A stretch of 64,000 nt of DNA from Xenorhabdus cabanillasii (GTDB lineage Bacteria; Pseudomonadota; Gammaproteobacteria; Enterobacterales; Enterobacteriaceae): NCBI RefSeq assembly GCF_003386665.1, contig NZ_QTUB01000001.1, positions 2,666,001 through 2,730,000 of the forward strand, given 5' to 3'. Below the pieces are notes generated by a model. The model saw only the letters and a list, made by a program, of their open reading frames with translations. It did not search any database and was not told the origin of the DNA. A program made the translations under genes and the position numbers. This document shows, in pieces, positions 39,309 to 48,597 of the stretch (position 1 is its first letter; the number at the start of each line of letters is the position of its first letter).

Positions 39309-39974
39309 ACAATATCAAGAAGATTATTTATACCATAATTCTTCCCTCAAAAGAAGTTATCAAATATATCAACTTAATTATTTTTATTCTATATCAGTTG
39401 TACTGACTTGAGAAGGTTGAACAGCTATATTCCTTGAAAGAATATACTCATTTGTTATTGTATAATTCAGGTTATTTAGGGAATGCCAAATAACAAAAAG
39501 CTTTGCACAGTTGAATAATATCCGAACGAGGTTAATAAAAAAGCCAGTTATTGTGTTTAAACTGGCTTGTCTTCCCTGTGCTAACACAGCTTTTACATAA
39601 AGCGTTTTGTTGACAGACGAATAACGACGCAATGTACATTAGAGAGGAAAGATTTTACAGATTTCATGATGATTTCCCTTGAGAATTATAAATTGTGATT
39701 TACTTCACGAAAATCTAGATTCTGTGAGGCATTTTATGCTCAAAATGAAAAGAGTCAAGGCATTTATTAAATTATTTTTTAAAATTTAAAAATTTTCTTC
39801 AAATTAACATTAATTTATTGAAAATTAAGGTTTTTTTATTGATTAGGAAAGAGGTGTTTCATCTATCTCACTGTCTTTTATTGTTCGTATTGTGATATAA
39901 CCGTAGGAATTTTTTTGCTGTCTATACTTTATCCATAGGGCGCGATGATAAGCCAGACTATTGGAGATAGCTTT
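39309..39974. other. Intergenic DNA before the lysozyme gene
   Basis: 666 bp. It contains a terminator-like hairpin on the minus strand at 39541-39568 and is otherwise very AT-rich, especially from 39760 to 39850. No gene is convincing; an 82-codon minus frame across 39384-39632 runs straight through the hairpin. Confidence 0.4.
39541..39568 (-). terminator. Orphan Rho-independent terminator, possible small RNA 3' end
   Basis: AAGCCAGTT pairs with AACTGGCTT, and on the minus strand a run of six T residues follows. No annotated gene ends here; the 90 bases before it on the minus strand include another short hairpin (GCTGTGTTAGCACAG). That is the form of a small-RNA gene ending in a Rho-independent terminator, but no known sRNA was recognised. 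Confidence 0.45.
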
Positions 39975-40409
39975 ATGGAGATAAGTGAAAATGGCATCAA
40001 TAAGATAAAAAGTTATGAAGGCTTGAGATTAAAAGCATATCCTGATCCTGCTACTGGGGTTGAGCCTTGGACAATTGGTTATGGACACACAAAAGGAGTA
40101 GTGCCAGGGCAAGTGATCACAAAGCAACAAGCAGAGGTACTGTTGCGTGAAGATTTAAATCCTATTTATGCTGTATTAGGACAATGTGTTAAAGTGCCTT
40201 TAACACAAGGGCAATTTGATGCTTTATGTTCGCTTATTTTTAATGTAGGAATCGGAAACTTTATTCATTCGACATTATTGAAAAAATTGAATCAAGGTGA
40301 TTATCAAGAAGCTGCACAGGAATTTCTGAAATGGGATAAAGTTAACGGGAATAAACTACCAGCTTTATTTGCTCGTAGAAAATCTGAGCAAGGAATGTTT
40401 TTATCGTAA
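39975..40409 (+). CDS. Phage-type lysozyme (GH24, T4 lysozyme/endolysin family)
   Basis: 144 residues from the ATG at 39975, behind GGAGAT; an in-frame ATG at 39945 would add ten residues. The catalytic triad is in place: Glu in SYEGLRLKAYPDP, the following Asp, and Thr in WTIGYGHT. QFDALCSLIFNVGIGNF and RRKSEQGMF are family landmarks. It cleaves the MurNAc-GlcNAc bond. There is no signal peptide and no SAR-type N-terminal helix, so a holin or a secretion system would be needed for export. No holin or Rz-like gene is next to it. Confidence 0.9.
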   Translation: MEISENGINKIKSYEGLRLKAYPDPATGVEPWTIGYGHTKGVVPGQVITKQQAEVLLREDLNPIYAVLGQCVKVPLTQGQFDALCSLIFNVGIGNFIHSTLLKKLNQGDYQEAAQEFLKWDKVNGNKLPALFARRKSEQGMFLS

Positions 40410-40571
40410 GTTTATTTGCAAGAATACCAGACGAGATAAATAGTGATGTAAACTTTGCAACAATAACATTCTTATTCACTAATATAATTTATCAATAAAT
40501 TAACCTGATACTTACTTCAGTCACTAGCATGTGCTGGCAAAATACCAGCACATAATTACTATTTGCCAATA

Positions 40572-41165
40572 TTATTTTATCTCAGTATCAATAACTTGAT
40601 AGAAAGCATTAGCTGTATCAGCGATTGTCCAGACGCCAAGAATAACATGGTATCCTGAGCGTTCAGGTACTTCACACGTTATATTAACTTCTTTTGATGG
40701 GTGTTTTCCATTATCCTCTTGTGAACAGAAAGGAGTGAGATCAAATTGTGCACGAGTAAGAGGTTTATTAGGATCCCAATTAGGTTTAGTAATAAAGAAC
40801 TGCCACGAAGTTGTACTATGCTGCGCAGTTAAATGCCATTTAAATACATTTTGGCCTTTGTTGATAGGGATATGATGCCAACGATTTTCACTTTGTCCAT
40901 TGAGCTGTTTAAACTGTCCAACTCCTGCACTGGCAATTTGACCATCAGGAGGCCCGGCTTCAGGAAAACCTTTAGGACCTTCAACAGATTGTGGTTCATA
41001 CATGACAGGTCCACAATTTTTATTGATACCTTTTTTACATAAAAGAGCCCTACTTGGAGGACTCTCTATATATCCATGGCGATTTTGGGTTTCAGTATTA
41101 GCAGATAATGGGATTGCATATAAGGCCGTCAATCCCACTAAAAATAATGACTTTTTAATGTTCAT
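40572..41165 (-). CDS. Secreted AA10 lytic polysaccharide monooxygenase / chitin-binding protein
   Basis: 197 residues. A signal peptide (LFLVGLTALYAIPLSA) precedes a mature region where the first His lies in NRHGYIESPPSR; the second His is in LTAQHSTTSW. Together they make the copper-binding histidine brace of AA10 enzymes. In characterised enzymes the His is the exact N-terminus; the predicted cut after SANTETQNR is not a usual Sec site, so maturation should be checked. Other landmarks are CGPVMYEPQSVEGPKGFPE, NVFKWHLTA, FFITKPNWDPNKPL and GYHVILGVWTIADTANAFYQVID. It oxidatively breaks chitin, fitting an insect-associated lifestyle. It has no extra carbohydrate-binding module. Confidence 0.92.
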   Translation of the reverse strand: MNIKKSLFLVGLTALYAIPLSANTETQNRHGYIESPPSRALLCKKGINKNCGPVMYEPQSVEGPKGFPEAGPPDGQIASAGVGQFKQLNGQSENRWHHIPINKGQNVFKWHLTAQHSTTSWQFFITKPNWDPNKPLTRAQFDLTPFCSQEDNGKHPSKEVNITCEVPERSGYHVILGVWTIADTANAFYQVIDTEIK

Positions 41166-41613
41166 GATTGAATTTCCTGTTTTTCCGTACTTGACTGTAA
41201 AATGAGTAAATTTACTAATATTTATTATATTAAGTAGATTTTATGAATTTAATTAATCTGACATAATAATTCATACAAATGTTTATAATAAAATTATTAA
41301 GTTATAAATACTTAATTTATGATAGAGGTATAATAGAAAGAGACTCCAGGTGACTTTATAAGAATCATATGGGAAATGTTTTGATTTATCTATAATATAT
41401 TTTAATGCAGAGGGATAAAATTCCATCTCTGGAACTAATTGTATGGTTTGCTAGTAATCATACTAAATTTCATTTGATTACTCTTAGTGTTGATGGCAGA
41501 AATACTTATTGCCAAAATTCGTCATGGTCAATGGGAGATGTCTGGGTAAGCGATTAATACATATTAGAAAATATGAATATAATAGAAAGCCGGATTAGGC
41601 CTTCTATTTGTAT
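41166..41613. other. Intergenic DNA, no gene seen
   Basis: 448 bp of AT-rich DNA between the LPMO gene and the glycosyltransferases. The promoter of the LPMO gene must lie in its first 100 bases. The plus strand near 41490-41550 has a short open frame with no recognisable content. Confidence 0.4.
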
Positions 41614-42363
41614 TTAGATGATTTTTTCTATTTGGTAGAATAATTTTTTTAAAAGCAAATCCCTTAACCTGTTAATCTGATAATTAGGTTCTGTTTTCTT
41701 TAATAAGTGACGATAATTCTCTCTGAGTTTTTTTTGTTTAATTCTCTCTTCGTGTAAAGTTGAAGAAACACTATTGGAATCTCCATTTAACACTACGGAG
41801 GGTAATAAACAGTACACGTTAACAATTCTTTGCATTCTAAAAACTCCCCACATATCACACTCCCATTTTAGTGGAGACATTCTTCTGATTAATTGTTTAG
41901 CTGATTTATTGTTTATTATATAGCCATAAGCCCCAGATGCTTCATAAATAGAATAAATGTCGTATTTTCTTGATTTTAGTTTAATATTCTTTATATAACT
42001 TTCTGGTGGTGATAGCAGAAAAACATTTGGTTTTCTTACACTGTCAATCAGCTTTATTTCGTTTAATACATTTATCAGATCTTGAGATAATATCGCATCA
42101 TCTTCCAGTATTAGTGCATGTGGAATATTCTCATCTACTATTTTCTTATAAATAAGTAAATGACTCAGTGAACACCCTATTTCTCCTTTGGTTAAATTGC
42201 ACTCAGGATAATCATATACTATTTCAGAAAGATAAGTATCTGATAAGCCAGCACCGTATACTGCGTCTATAAACTCGATATTTAAATTTAGTCTGTCAGC
42301 CTGTTGTTGCATGACTAATCTACGCTCTGATTCGCTCTTCAGATTAATAACGAAAATCTTCAT
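41614..42363 (-). CDS. Glycosyltransferase family 25 (LPS biosynthesis type)
   Basis: 249 residues. It opens with FVINLKSESERR and has IEFIDAVYG, EIGCSLSHLLIYKKI, the metal-binding ALILEDDAI and a YGYIINNKSAKQLI stretch, all signs of GT25 enzymes that add galactose or similar sugars to lipooligosaccharide. It is cytoplasmic with no signal peptide. It lies 49 bp after a WaaB-like gene on the same strand, so both probably act on the LPS core or another surface glycan. The exact linkage cannot be read from sequence. Confidence 0.85.
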   Translation of the reverse strand: MKIFVINLKSESERRLVMQQQADRLNLNIEFIDAVYGAGLSDTYLSEIVYDYPECNLTKGEIGCSLSHLLIYKKIVDENIPHALILEDDAILSQDLINVLNEIKLIDSVRKPNVFLLSPPESYIKNIKLKSRKYDIYSIYEASGAYGYIINNKSAKQLIRRMSPLKWECDMWGVFRMQRIVNVYCLLPSVVLNGDSNSVSSTLHEERIKQKKLRENYRHLLKKTEPNYQINRLRDLLLKKLFYQIEKII

Positions 42364-42412
42364 AGTTCACTATCACCATTAATAATATTATTGGTTACAT
42401 GCATGGTACTTT

Positions 42413-43501
42413 TTATACCTTATTTAATGCAGAGATAACTCTGTCATAATATTTATCATCATAAAATTCAGTTATAGATTCTTTTATTGTTGAATAATCA
42501 GGAAGTTGCTTTCCATTTGCAATTGCTTGCAATTTATTAGATAAGGCATCTATATTATTTAAAGGATATAATTCTCCATTGATACCATCTTTAATTATAT
42601 CAGATGGCCCTGTTTGACAATCTGAGCTAATCACATAAATTCCATAGGATATTGCTTCGCATAGAACCATTCCAAAACCTTCATAAGATGAAGTTAGCAA
42701 CAAACAAGTTACGTTTTTAATATTTTCTATTATATACTTCCAGGGATTTTGTTGCCATCCATGCCATTTAATTTTATCCTCAATTTTATGATTATGTGCT
42801 AATCCCTTTAGCTTGTTAATTTCTTGGATATCGCCGGAACCAACAATATTTAATAACCAATTTCCTTTTATTCCAGAAAGTGAAAGGAATAATTCTTTTA
42901 AATTCTTCTGTCCATCGAAATTAATTCTTCCTAAATATAAAAAAGAATATTCATTTTCTGAGCGACTGATTATTTCATATTTTGGTGTGATAGGATTATA
43001 AATAGTATATACAGTATTGGGTTTGGCTCCCATATTGTAAAGTTGTTTAGAAATTCCTGAGCTTATGGACAAATGTTTATCTGCTAATAACGTATATTCT
43101 GTTTTATAGAATCCATGCAATGTAAAATGATGCCAAGAAAAAATTTTCGTATTTTTAAAACAAAATCTTCTTGCCCATAGGGATATGTAACATGTTAAAG
43201 AATCGTAAGAAATGATATTTTTCGGTTTATGCTCTGATATTAACTTTGAAAATTTATATGCAAAATGTATTCTTCTTAATTTTGTGTTTCTAATATTCGA
43301 TTTAATTCGAATGAATTTTTTCTCACCAAGCCATTGATCATCAGGATTTTTAAATTCATCTTCAAAAAATACGAACAATATATCATAATCATCTTTAGAT
43401 GATGACATTATCCTATGAAAGCTATTAAAAACAGTTTCCATACCACCGAATCCGCCTACATTATACCCAGCAATAAAAATTTTTTTCGGATTCATTTTCA
43501 T
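42413..43501 (-). CDS. WaaB-like glycosyltransferase (GT4)
   Basis: 362 residues of the GT-B fold. The N-terminal domain has the glycine loop GYNVGGFGGMETVF; the C-terminal domain has FLYLGRINFDGQKNL and the EX7E region LTSSYEGFGMVLCEAISYGI followed by SDCQTGPSDII. The layout closely resembles WaaB (RfaB), which adds galactose to the LPS outer core, but the acceptor and donor are unproven, so no symbol is assigned. It is in a two-gene unit with the GT25 gene, outside the usual waa cluster, next to an IS630 element. Confidence 0.82.
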   Translation of the reverse strand: MKMNPKKIFIAGYNVGGFGGMETVFNSFHRIMSSSKDDYDILFVFFEDEFKNPDDQWLGEKKFIRIKSNIRNTKLRRIHFAYKFSKLISEHKPKNIISYDSLTCYISLWARRFCFKNTKIFSWHHFTLHGFYKTEYTLLADKHLSISSGISKQLYNMGAKPNTVYTIYNPITPKYEIISRSENEYSFLYLGRINFDGQKNLKELFLSLSGIKGNWLLNIVGSGDIQEINKLKGLAHNHKIEDKIKWHGWQQNPWKYIIENIKNVTCLLLTSSYEGFGMVLCEAISYGIYVISSDCQTGPSDIIKDGINGELYPLNNIDALSNKLQAIANGKQLPDYSTIKESITEFYDDKYYDRVISALNKV

Positions 43502-43745
43502 CTCAACAAGTTAAACGTTTATTATTGTAGGGAGTATACCAACGTTAATCTCATTTCAACAGAGTAGTTTGGTGTGCTTATCGACTTCACTTTCATTAAC
43601 GGAGTCGGAGGTTATTTTATCTCCGATATTCTGTTGTGGTATGAAAATTGGTTAGTAAAGGTGAATAAAAGATAAGTTGATCAGATAAACTATCTGCATT
43701 TTGTTATAATAGACAATACGATAACCTGACTGATAGCTTCCACTC

Positions 43746-44222
43746 ATGAAATCAAATATAGTCCTTTCTGAGCCTGAACGGATCACGTTACAACAACTTG
43801 CCTTGAATCATCAGCATCGGGACATCCGTACGCGAGGGACGGGTTTGCTCATGCTGGACAGAGGAATAAAACCGCCCCAGATTGCTGCTGAAATAGGATG
43901 CAGTGTCCGGGTTATCTATAATTGGGTTCACGCATGGCATGATTTCGGTATCGCGGGATTATTAGGCGGCCATGTCGGAGGACGGTATCCGGCCATGACG
44001 CCTGAAATGATTGCCACGGCGGTCGAAGCCGCCAGCGCAGAGTCCCTGACGTTGGCCCGGATAGCCCGGTGCGTTGAGGCCAGGCATGGTCTCTTGCCCT
44101 GTACGTTTGAAACGCTGGCGAATACCCTGAAAAAGCAGGGACTCACCTATAAACGCACCCGCCTGTCGCTTAAAAAAACGCGACGAAACGGAATTTGCTC
44201 ACAAATTCGCCTTGCTGAGTAA
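43746..44222 (+). CDS. IS630-family transposase, N-terminal part (orfA)
   Basis: 158 residues with a helix-turn-helix of the IS630 type (LMLDRGIKPPQIAAEIGCSVRVIYNWVHAW is the region, quoted in parts: PPQIAAEIGCSVR, VIYNWVHAW). The last 16 residues after SLKKT do not match the family, because the frame leaves the transposase at the A7 run. It overlaps orfB by 11 bases. Confidence 0.85.
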   Translation: MKSNIVLSEPERITLQQLALNHQHRDIRTRGTGLLMLDRGIKPPQIAAEIGCSVRVIYNWVHAWHDFGIAGLLGGHVGGRYPAMTPEMIATAVEAASAESLTLARIARCVEARHGLLPCTFETLANTLKKQGLTYKRTRLSLKKTRRNGICSQIRLAE

Positions 44223-44748
44223 AATTAAGGCTGGAGCCCGGTCAGGCCACTACCGTCTGGTCTATTTTGATGAAGCCGGTTTTGCTGCGTCTCCGCCGGT
44301 GCAATACGGTTGGAGTCCACGAGGTAAACCCCATGAAACTGAACCGAAAGAGCATGTCAGCCGGTCAGTTCTGGGCGCCTTAAATTACACGGACAACAGT
44401 CTGTTTTACCAGACGGTGTCAGGCAGTACAACGCGGGCTAACGTGATTGATTTTTTAGAGCAGGTCGCCCAACAGGGGGACGATCGCCTGACATTTGTCG
44501 TGTTAGATAATGCGCCTATTCACCATGGGATAGAGGAAGAAATTCAAAAGCGCTGGTTATACGAACACAACCTGTTTTTATTTTACCTTCCCGCCTACAG
44601 CCCAGAGCTGAATCTGATTGAAATCGTCTGGAAGCAGGCCAAGTACCACTGGCGACGTTTCATCACTTGGACTCAGGAGACAATGGAGAATGAATTAAAT
44701 ACGTTATTGGGCGGTTATGGTAACCGATTTGCAATTAATTTCTCTTGA
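44212..44748 (+). CDS. IS630-family transposase, C-terminal DDE part (orfB)
   Basis: 178 residues with the DDE catalytic core: YFDEAGF, VVLDNAPIHH and LPAYSPELNLIEIVW give Asp, Asp and Glu. The open frame actually continues upstream to the A7 run (KKRDETEFAHKFALL), so the annotated start is only the first usable codon. Joining it to orfA needs one A fewer, by slippage or by repair of an indel. Confidence 0.85.
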   Translation: MLSKIKAGARSGHYRLVYFDEAGFAASPPVQYGWSPRGKPHETEPKEHVSRSVLGALNYTDNSLFYQTVSGSTTRANVIDFLEQVAQQGDDRLTFVVLDNAPIHHGIEEEIQKRWLYEHNLFLFYLPAYSPELNLIEIVWKQAKYHWRRFITWTQETMENELNTLLGGYGNRFAINFS

Positions 44749-44908
44749 GTACTTAGTTTTTCTAATGAGTTTCAAATGGAAGTAATCAAGGAAACCAACA
44801 AGAAAAAAAGAAATTTCATACTTTTTGACCAGCAATAAAACTTTTCTCAAAATTAGCTCACTTCTGTTATTTCTCATTGGTCATTTTACACCACGCGAAT
44901 TTCAGGCG

Positions 44909-44997
44909 TAAAAAAACCAACCGCAACAGGTTGGTTTTTCTAGGGAAATTTGGTCGGCATGATAGGATTTGAACCTACGACCCCCGACACCCCATGA
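44909..44997. repeat. Left 89-bp attachment repeat (3' half of tRNA-Pro plus terminator)
   Basis: These 89 bases are identical to 51902-51990. They contain the tRNA-Pro terminator hairpin and the 3' half of the tRNA up to the anticodon loop (CCCCATGA), after which the two copies differ at once. A broken tRNA end matched by a whole tRNA 7 kb away is the footprint of site-specific integration by a phage-type integrase. The sequence to its left resembles that left of the right copy. No integrase gene remains. Confidence 0.9.
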
Positions 44998-45190
44998 ATG
45001 CGATTGATTTACTCTCAAGGCCTTGTTTGATGCGGGTTTAAGGCGTTTTTACTGGTTTTGCAAACAGTGCATAATTTGCAAAATTCGTACTTTATACATC
45101 AATGAGTTAGGTTCTATTTTTCCACACTAAATTGCTATCTCTCCATGGGGGACTTCCACCCATTCAACATGATTTTGAGTATTGAAGTGG

Positions 45191-46389
<1,199 letters not shown>

Positions 46390-46429
46390 TCACCTCTATT
46401 ACAGTGACCAAAATTAGTGTGCCACTTCA

Positions 46430-46545
46430 CCCGGCAGTGGAGGGTATTTTATGACTCATTGCCTGATGTCGATAAACGGGTGATTGCCCGCATAGGGATA
46501 ATTGGCTGGATTAATCAGCAAGAGCAATCTGAAAGCACTGAATAG
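46430..46545 (+). pseudogene. C-terminal remnant of a phage gene, cut by the IS3 element
   Basis: Right at the IS end an open frame runs for 38 codons to a stop at 46543-46545 and contains FYDSLPDVDKRVIARIG and GWINQQEQ. It has no start of its own. I do not recognise the family; its place before a tailspike gene makes a phage origin likely. Confidence 0.5.
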
Positions 46546-46564
46546 GCATCACGTCAAACAGTAT

Positions 46565-46587
46565 GCCGCTTAACTGCGGTTTTTTTA
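46565..46587 (+). terminator. Rho-independent terminator before the tailspike gene
   Basis: CCGC pairs with GCGG around TTAACT, followed by seven T residues. The stem is short but the T run is good. It would end transcription from the broken phage gene upstream. Confidence 0.6.
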
Positions 46588-46669
46588 CATCCAAATTTCA
46601 ACAAATTTCAACACATAACACCAATACAGCAATTTCCTGCTGGGATTTAGCACGTCTGGAGTAAAACAC

Positions 46670-48568
46670 ATGTCAGATATAACGCCGAATATCGTCGTCT
46701 CAATGCCGAACCAATTATTCACTATGGCCCGTTCCTTTAAGGCGTGTTCAAACGGCAGGATATACATTGGCAAAATCAATACCGATCCGACTCTACCGGA
46801 GAACCAGATTCAGGTTTATCTGGAGCGTGAAGATGGTTCATATATACCCGCCATGCAGCCTATTATTATCAATACTGCGGGCTATCCTGTTTATGCTGGG
46901 CAAATTAGTAAATTTGTGACTGTCGAAGGTCACTCCATGGCTGTTTATGATGCGTATGGTTCACAGCAGTTTTACTTTCCGAATATTTTGAAATATGACC
47001 CTGATCAGGGGATTATTCAGTTAAAGGAGCAACTTGCCAGCACAACAACTACGAACTCAGGCTCAAATTTAATAGGCGTCGCTACTGGTGAGACTCTAAC
47101 ATCATATCTTTCAACTGGGCGTGGAATCGATCCGCGTATGCCGCCATATAATTACCGTGATTCCGACGATTTAGAGACGAGAACGGCGTCAATTCAGGCC
47201 GCATTTGAAGCAGCTAACACATCCAAGAAATCTGTATCAATGGCCGGTTTTTATTATATTGATAGCCTGACCATTGTAGGACATTCAGATTATTCTGTAA
47301 TTGGCTTTGGTGGAATTATTGCTCAAGGGAATGGTGGTGCAGGTAGGTTCTGTATTGAAATGAAAAACTGTACGAATATTAACTGGGTTGGCACTTTATC
47401 ACTCAACGGTAAGGCCGGGTTTGATGGCGGGGTGAAGGTCTGGGCAGATAAAGATGGCGGCACGTCACGTATGCAGTTGAGCATTAGCGTGGTTGGATCT
47501 GCAATAGCATGGCAATTTGGTGATAAATCCCAGCCGGACCGCCTTGTCAGTGAAATACGTGTGTTTGGTTGCCAGACGTACAACGTGCGCGAAGTTGTGA
47601 GAATTATCGGTTCGCAGGCCGTAATTGAGTTTAACGGCTGCCAGATGGTAGCAACTGCTGGAGCGATAGGAACAAATATAGTCTGTATTGGTACGCTGTA
47701 TGGTGGGGCGTTACGCATCAATGGCGGTGAAGTAATGATGCCCACTGAGCCTACAGGTCAACTGTTCAGATCTTTCCCGATAGACTCACCTGCATACGCG
47801 AAGGCATATGGTATTGTAACTATTACTGGTGCACCAATAGAATCGGCTGGTTTGTGGTTTAATGCTTACAACATTGACGGTATAACTTCTCCTGCTGCAG
47901 AAACTGGCGGATTTGTTCTGTCCGCCTGTTCTGGATATACTCCATTCTCACATGTCAACATTCAGACTAGTGGAAACTTTAGCGGAAAAATCGATATTGA
48001 TCACACCTGTTACTTCCATCGACTTGATGTTAAAACATCACAAATTGTCGTTTGTACTTCAAATTCTCATCCAATAGTGAGACTCCATGATGATGCATTC
48101 GACTCCAATTTCCCTAAAGGCTTTAGTGCTGTAACTGGTGGCGTGCTAGCGTTTCCTTTCCGACAAATTACACAGGTGACAAACCTGGGTGGAGTTTCAT
48201 ATCCATCAAATTCAACCAATAATCTTATATTCCAATCAATGCACGCTGTTGGAGAAAACCCTTATTACGGTGTGAATTACAACACATCAACAGGGGAGTT
48301 CATCGTACCAGTAGGAGGCCTGAAATCGGTTAGGCTTCATGTAGAGATAAGCTTCAGCGCAGCCATGCCTGGTGGTACAATCAGTGTTATCGTAAGCACG
48401 GTCATGAAAAGCACTTGTGGGATTCCTTCGGCAAGGCTTTCTGCAGATTTTGATCTGGGAAATATTGTAGCTGGAGACGTTATATCACTGAGAATATTCA
48501 ATCCGAATTCTACAGTAACAACCACATCAAGCAATCTTGACATGCTTGTATTTAGCGCATCCAACTAG
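46670..48568 (+). CDS. P22-type phage tailspike protein with divergent receptor-binding part
   Basis: 632 residues. The first 115 are a P22 gp9-type head-binding domain: [75 protein letters not shown] and LKYDPDQG. The middle is Gly/Val/Ile-rich with the periodic turns of a right-handed beta-helix (about residues 160-450), and the C-terminus looks like a compact beta domain. The C-terminal parts do not resemble the P22 endorhamnosidase, so the O-antigen it recognises probably differs. The ATG follows TGGAG. The gene is intact though almost all other phage genes are gone. Confidence 0.92.
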   Translation: MSDITPNIVVSMPNQLFTMARSFKACSNGRIYIGKINTDPTLPENQIQVYLEREDGSYIPAMQPIIINTAGYPVYAGQISKFVTVEGHSMAVYDAYGSQQFYFPNILKYDPDQGIIQLKEQLASTTTTNSGSNLIGVATGETLTSYLSTGRGIDPRMPPYNYRDSDDLETRTASIQAAFEAANTSKKSVSMAGFYYIDSLTIVGHSDYSVIGFGGIIAQGNGGAGRFCIEMKNCTNINWVGTLSLNGKAGFDGGVKVWADKDGGTSRMQLSISVVGSAIAWQFGDKSQPDRLVSEIRVFGCQTYNVREVVRIIGSQAVIEFNGCQMVATAGAIGTNIVCIGTLYGGALRINGGEVMMPTEPTGQLFRSFPIDSPAYAKAYGIVTITGAPIESAGLWFNAYNIDGITSPAAETGGFVLSACSGYTPFSHVNIQTSGNFSGKIDIDHTCYFHRLDVKTSQIVVCTSNSHPIVRLHDDAFDSNFPKGFSAVTGGVLAFPFRQITQVTNLGGVSYPSNSTNNLIFQSMHAVGENPYYGVNYNTSTGEFIVPVGGLKSVRLHVEISFSAAMPGGTISVIVSTVMKSTCGIPSARLSADFDLGNIVAGDVISLRIFNPNSTVTTTSSNLDMLVFSASN

Positions 48569-48574
48569 CAAAAA

Positions 48575-48592
48575 GTCCGCCGAAAGGCGGAC
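48575..48592 (-). terminator. Terminator of the gtr operon
   Basis: GTCCGCC-GAAA-GGCGGAC, with five T residues after it on the minus strand. It lies six bases past the end of the gtrC-like gene and also just after the convergent tailspike gene. Confidence 0.8.
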
Positions 48593-48597
48593 AATCG

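Larger units (their letters stand above)
43746..44748 (+). mobile_element. IS630-family insertion sequence (transposase in two frames)
   Basis: Coding part of an IS630-family element. The helix-turn-helix half and the DDE half are in different frames joined at a run of seven A residues (44173-44179). All three catalytic acidic residues survive in the second half. I could not place the terminal inverted repeats or the TA target duplication with confidence, so the coordinates cover the transposase only. Confidence 0.85.

Noticed and set aside
39384..39632. Minus-strand frame of 82 codons
   Set aside because: It runs through a clear terminator hairpin and has no motif or ribosome site; the hairpin is the better explanation.
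43502..43745. Possible left inverted repeat of the IS630 element
   Set aside because: No stretch could be matched convincingly to the DNA right of 44748, so the ends were left undefined.
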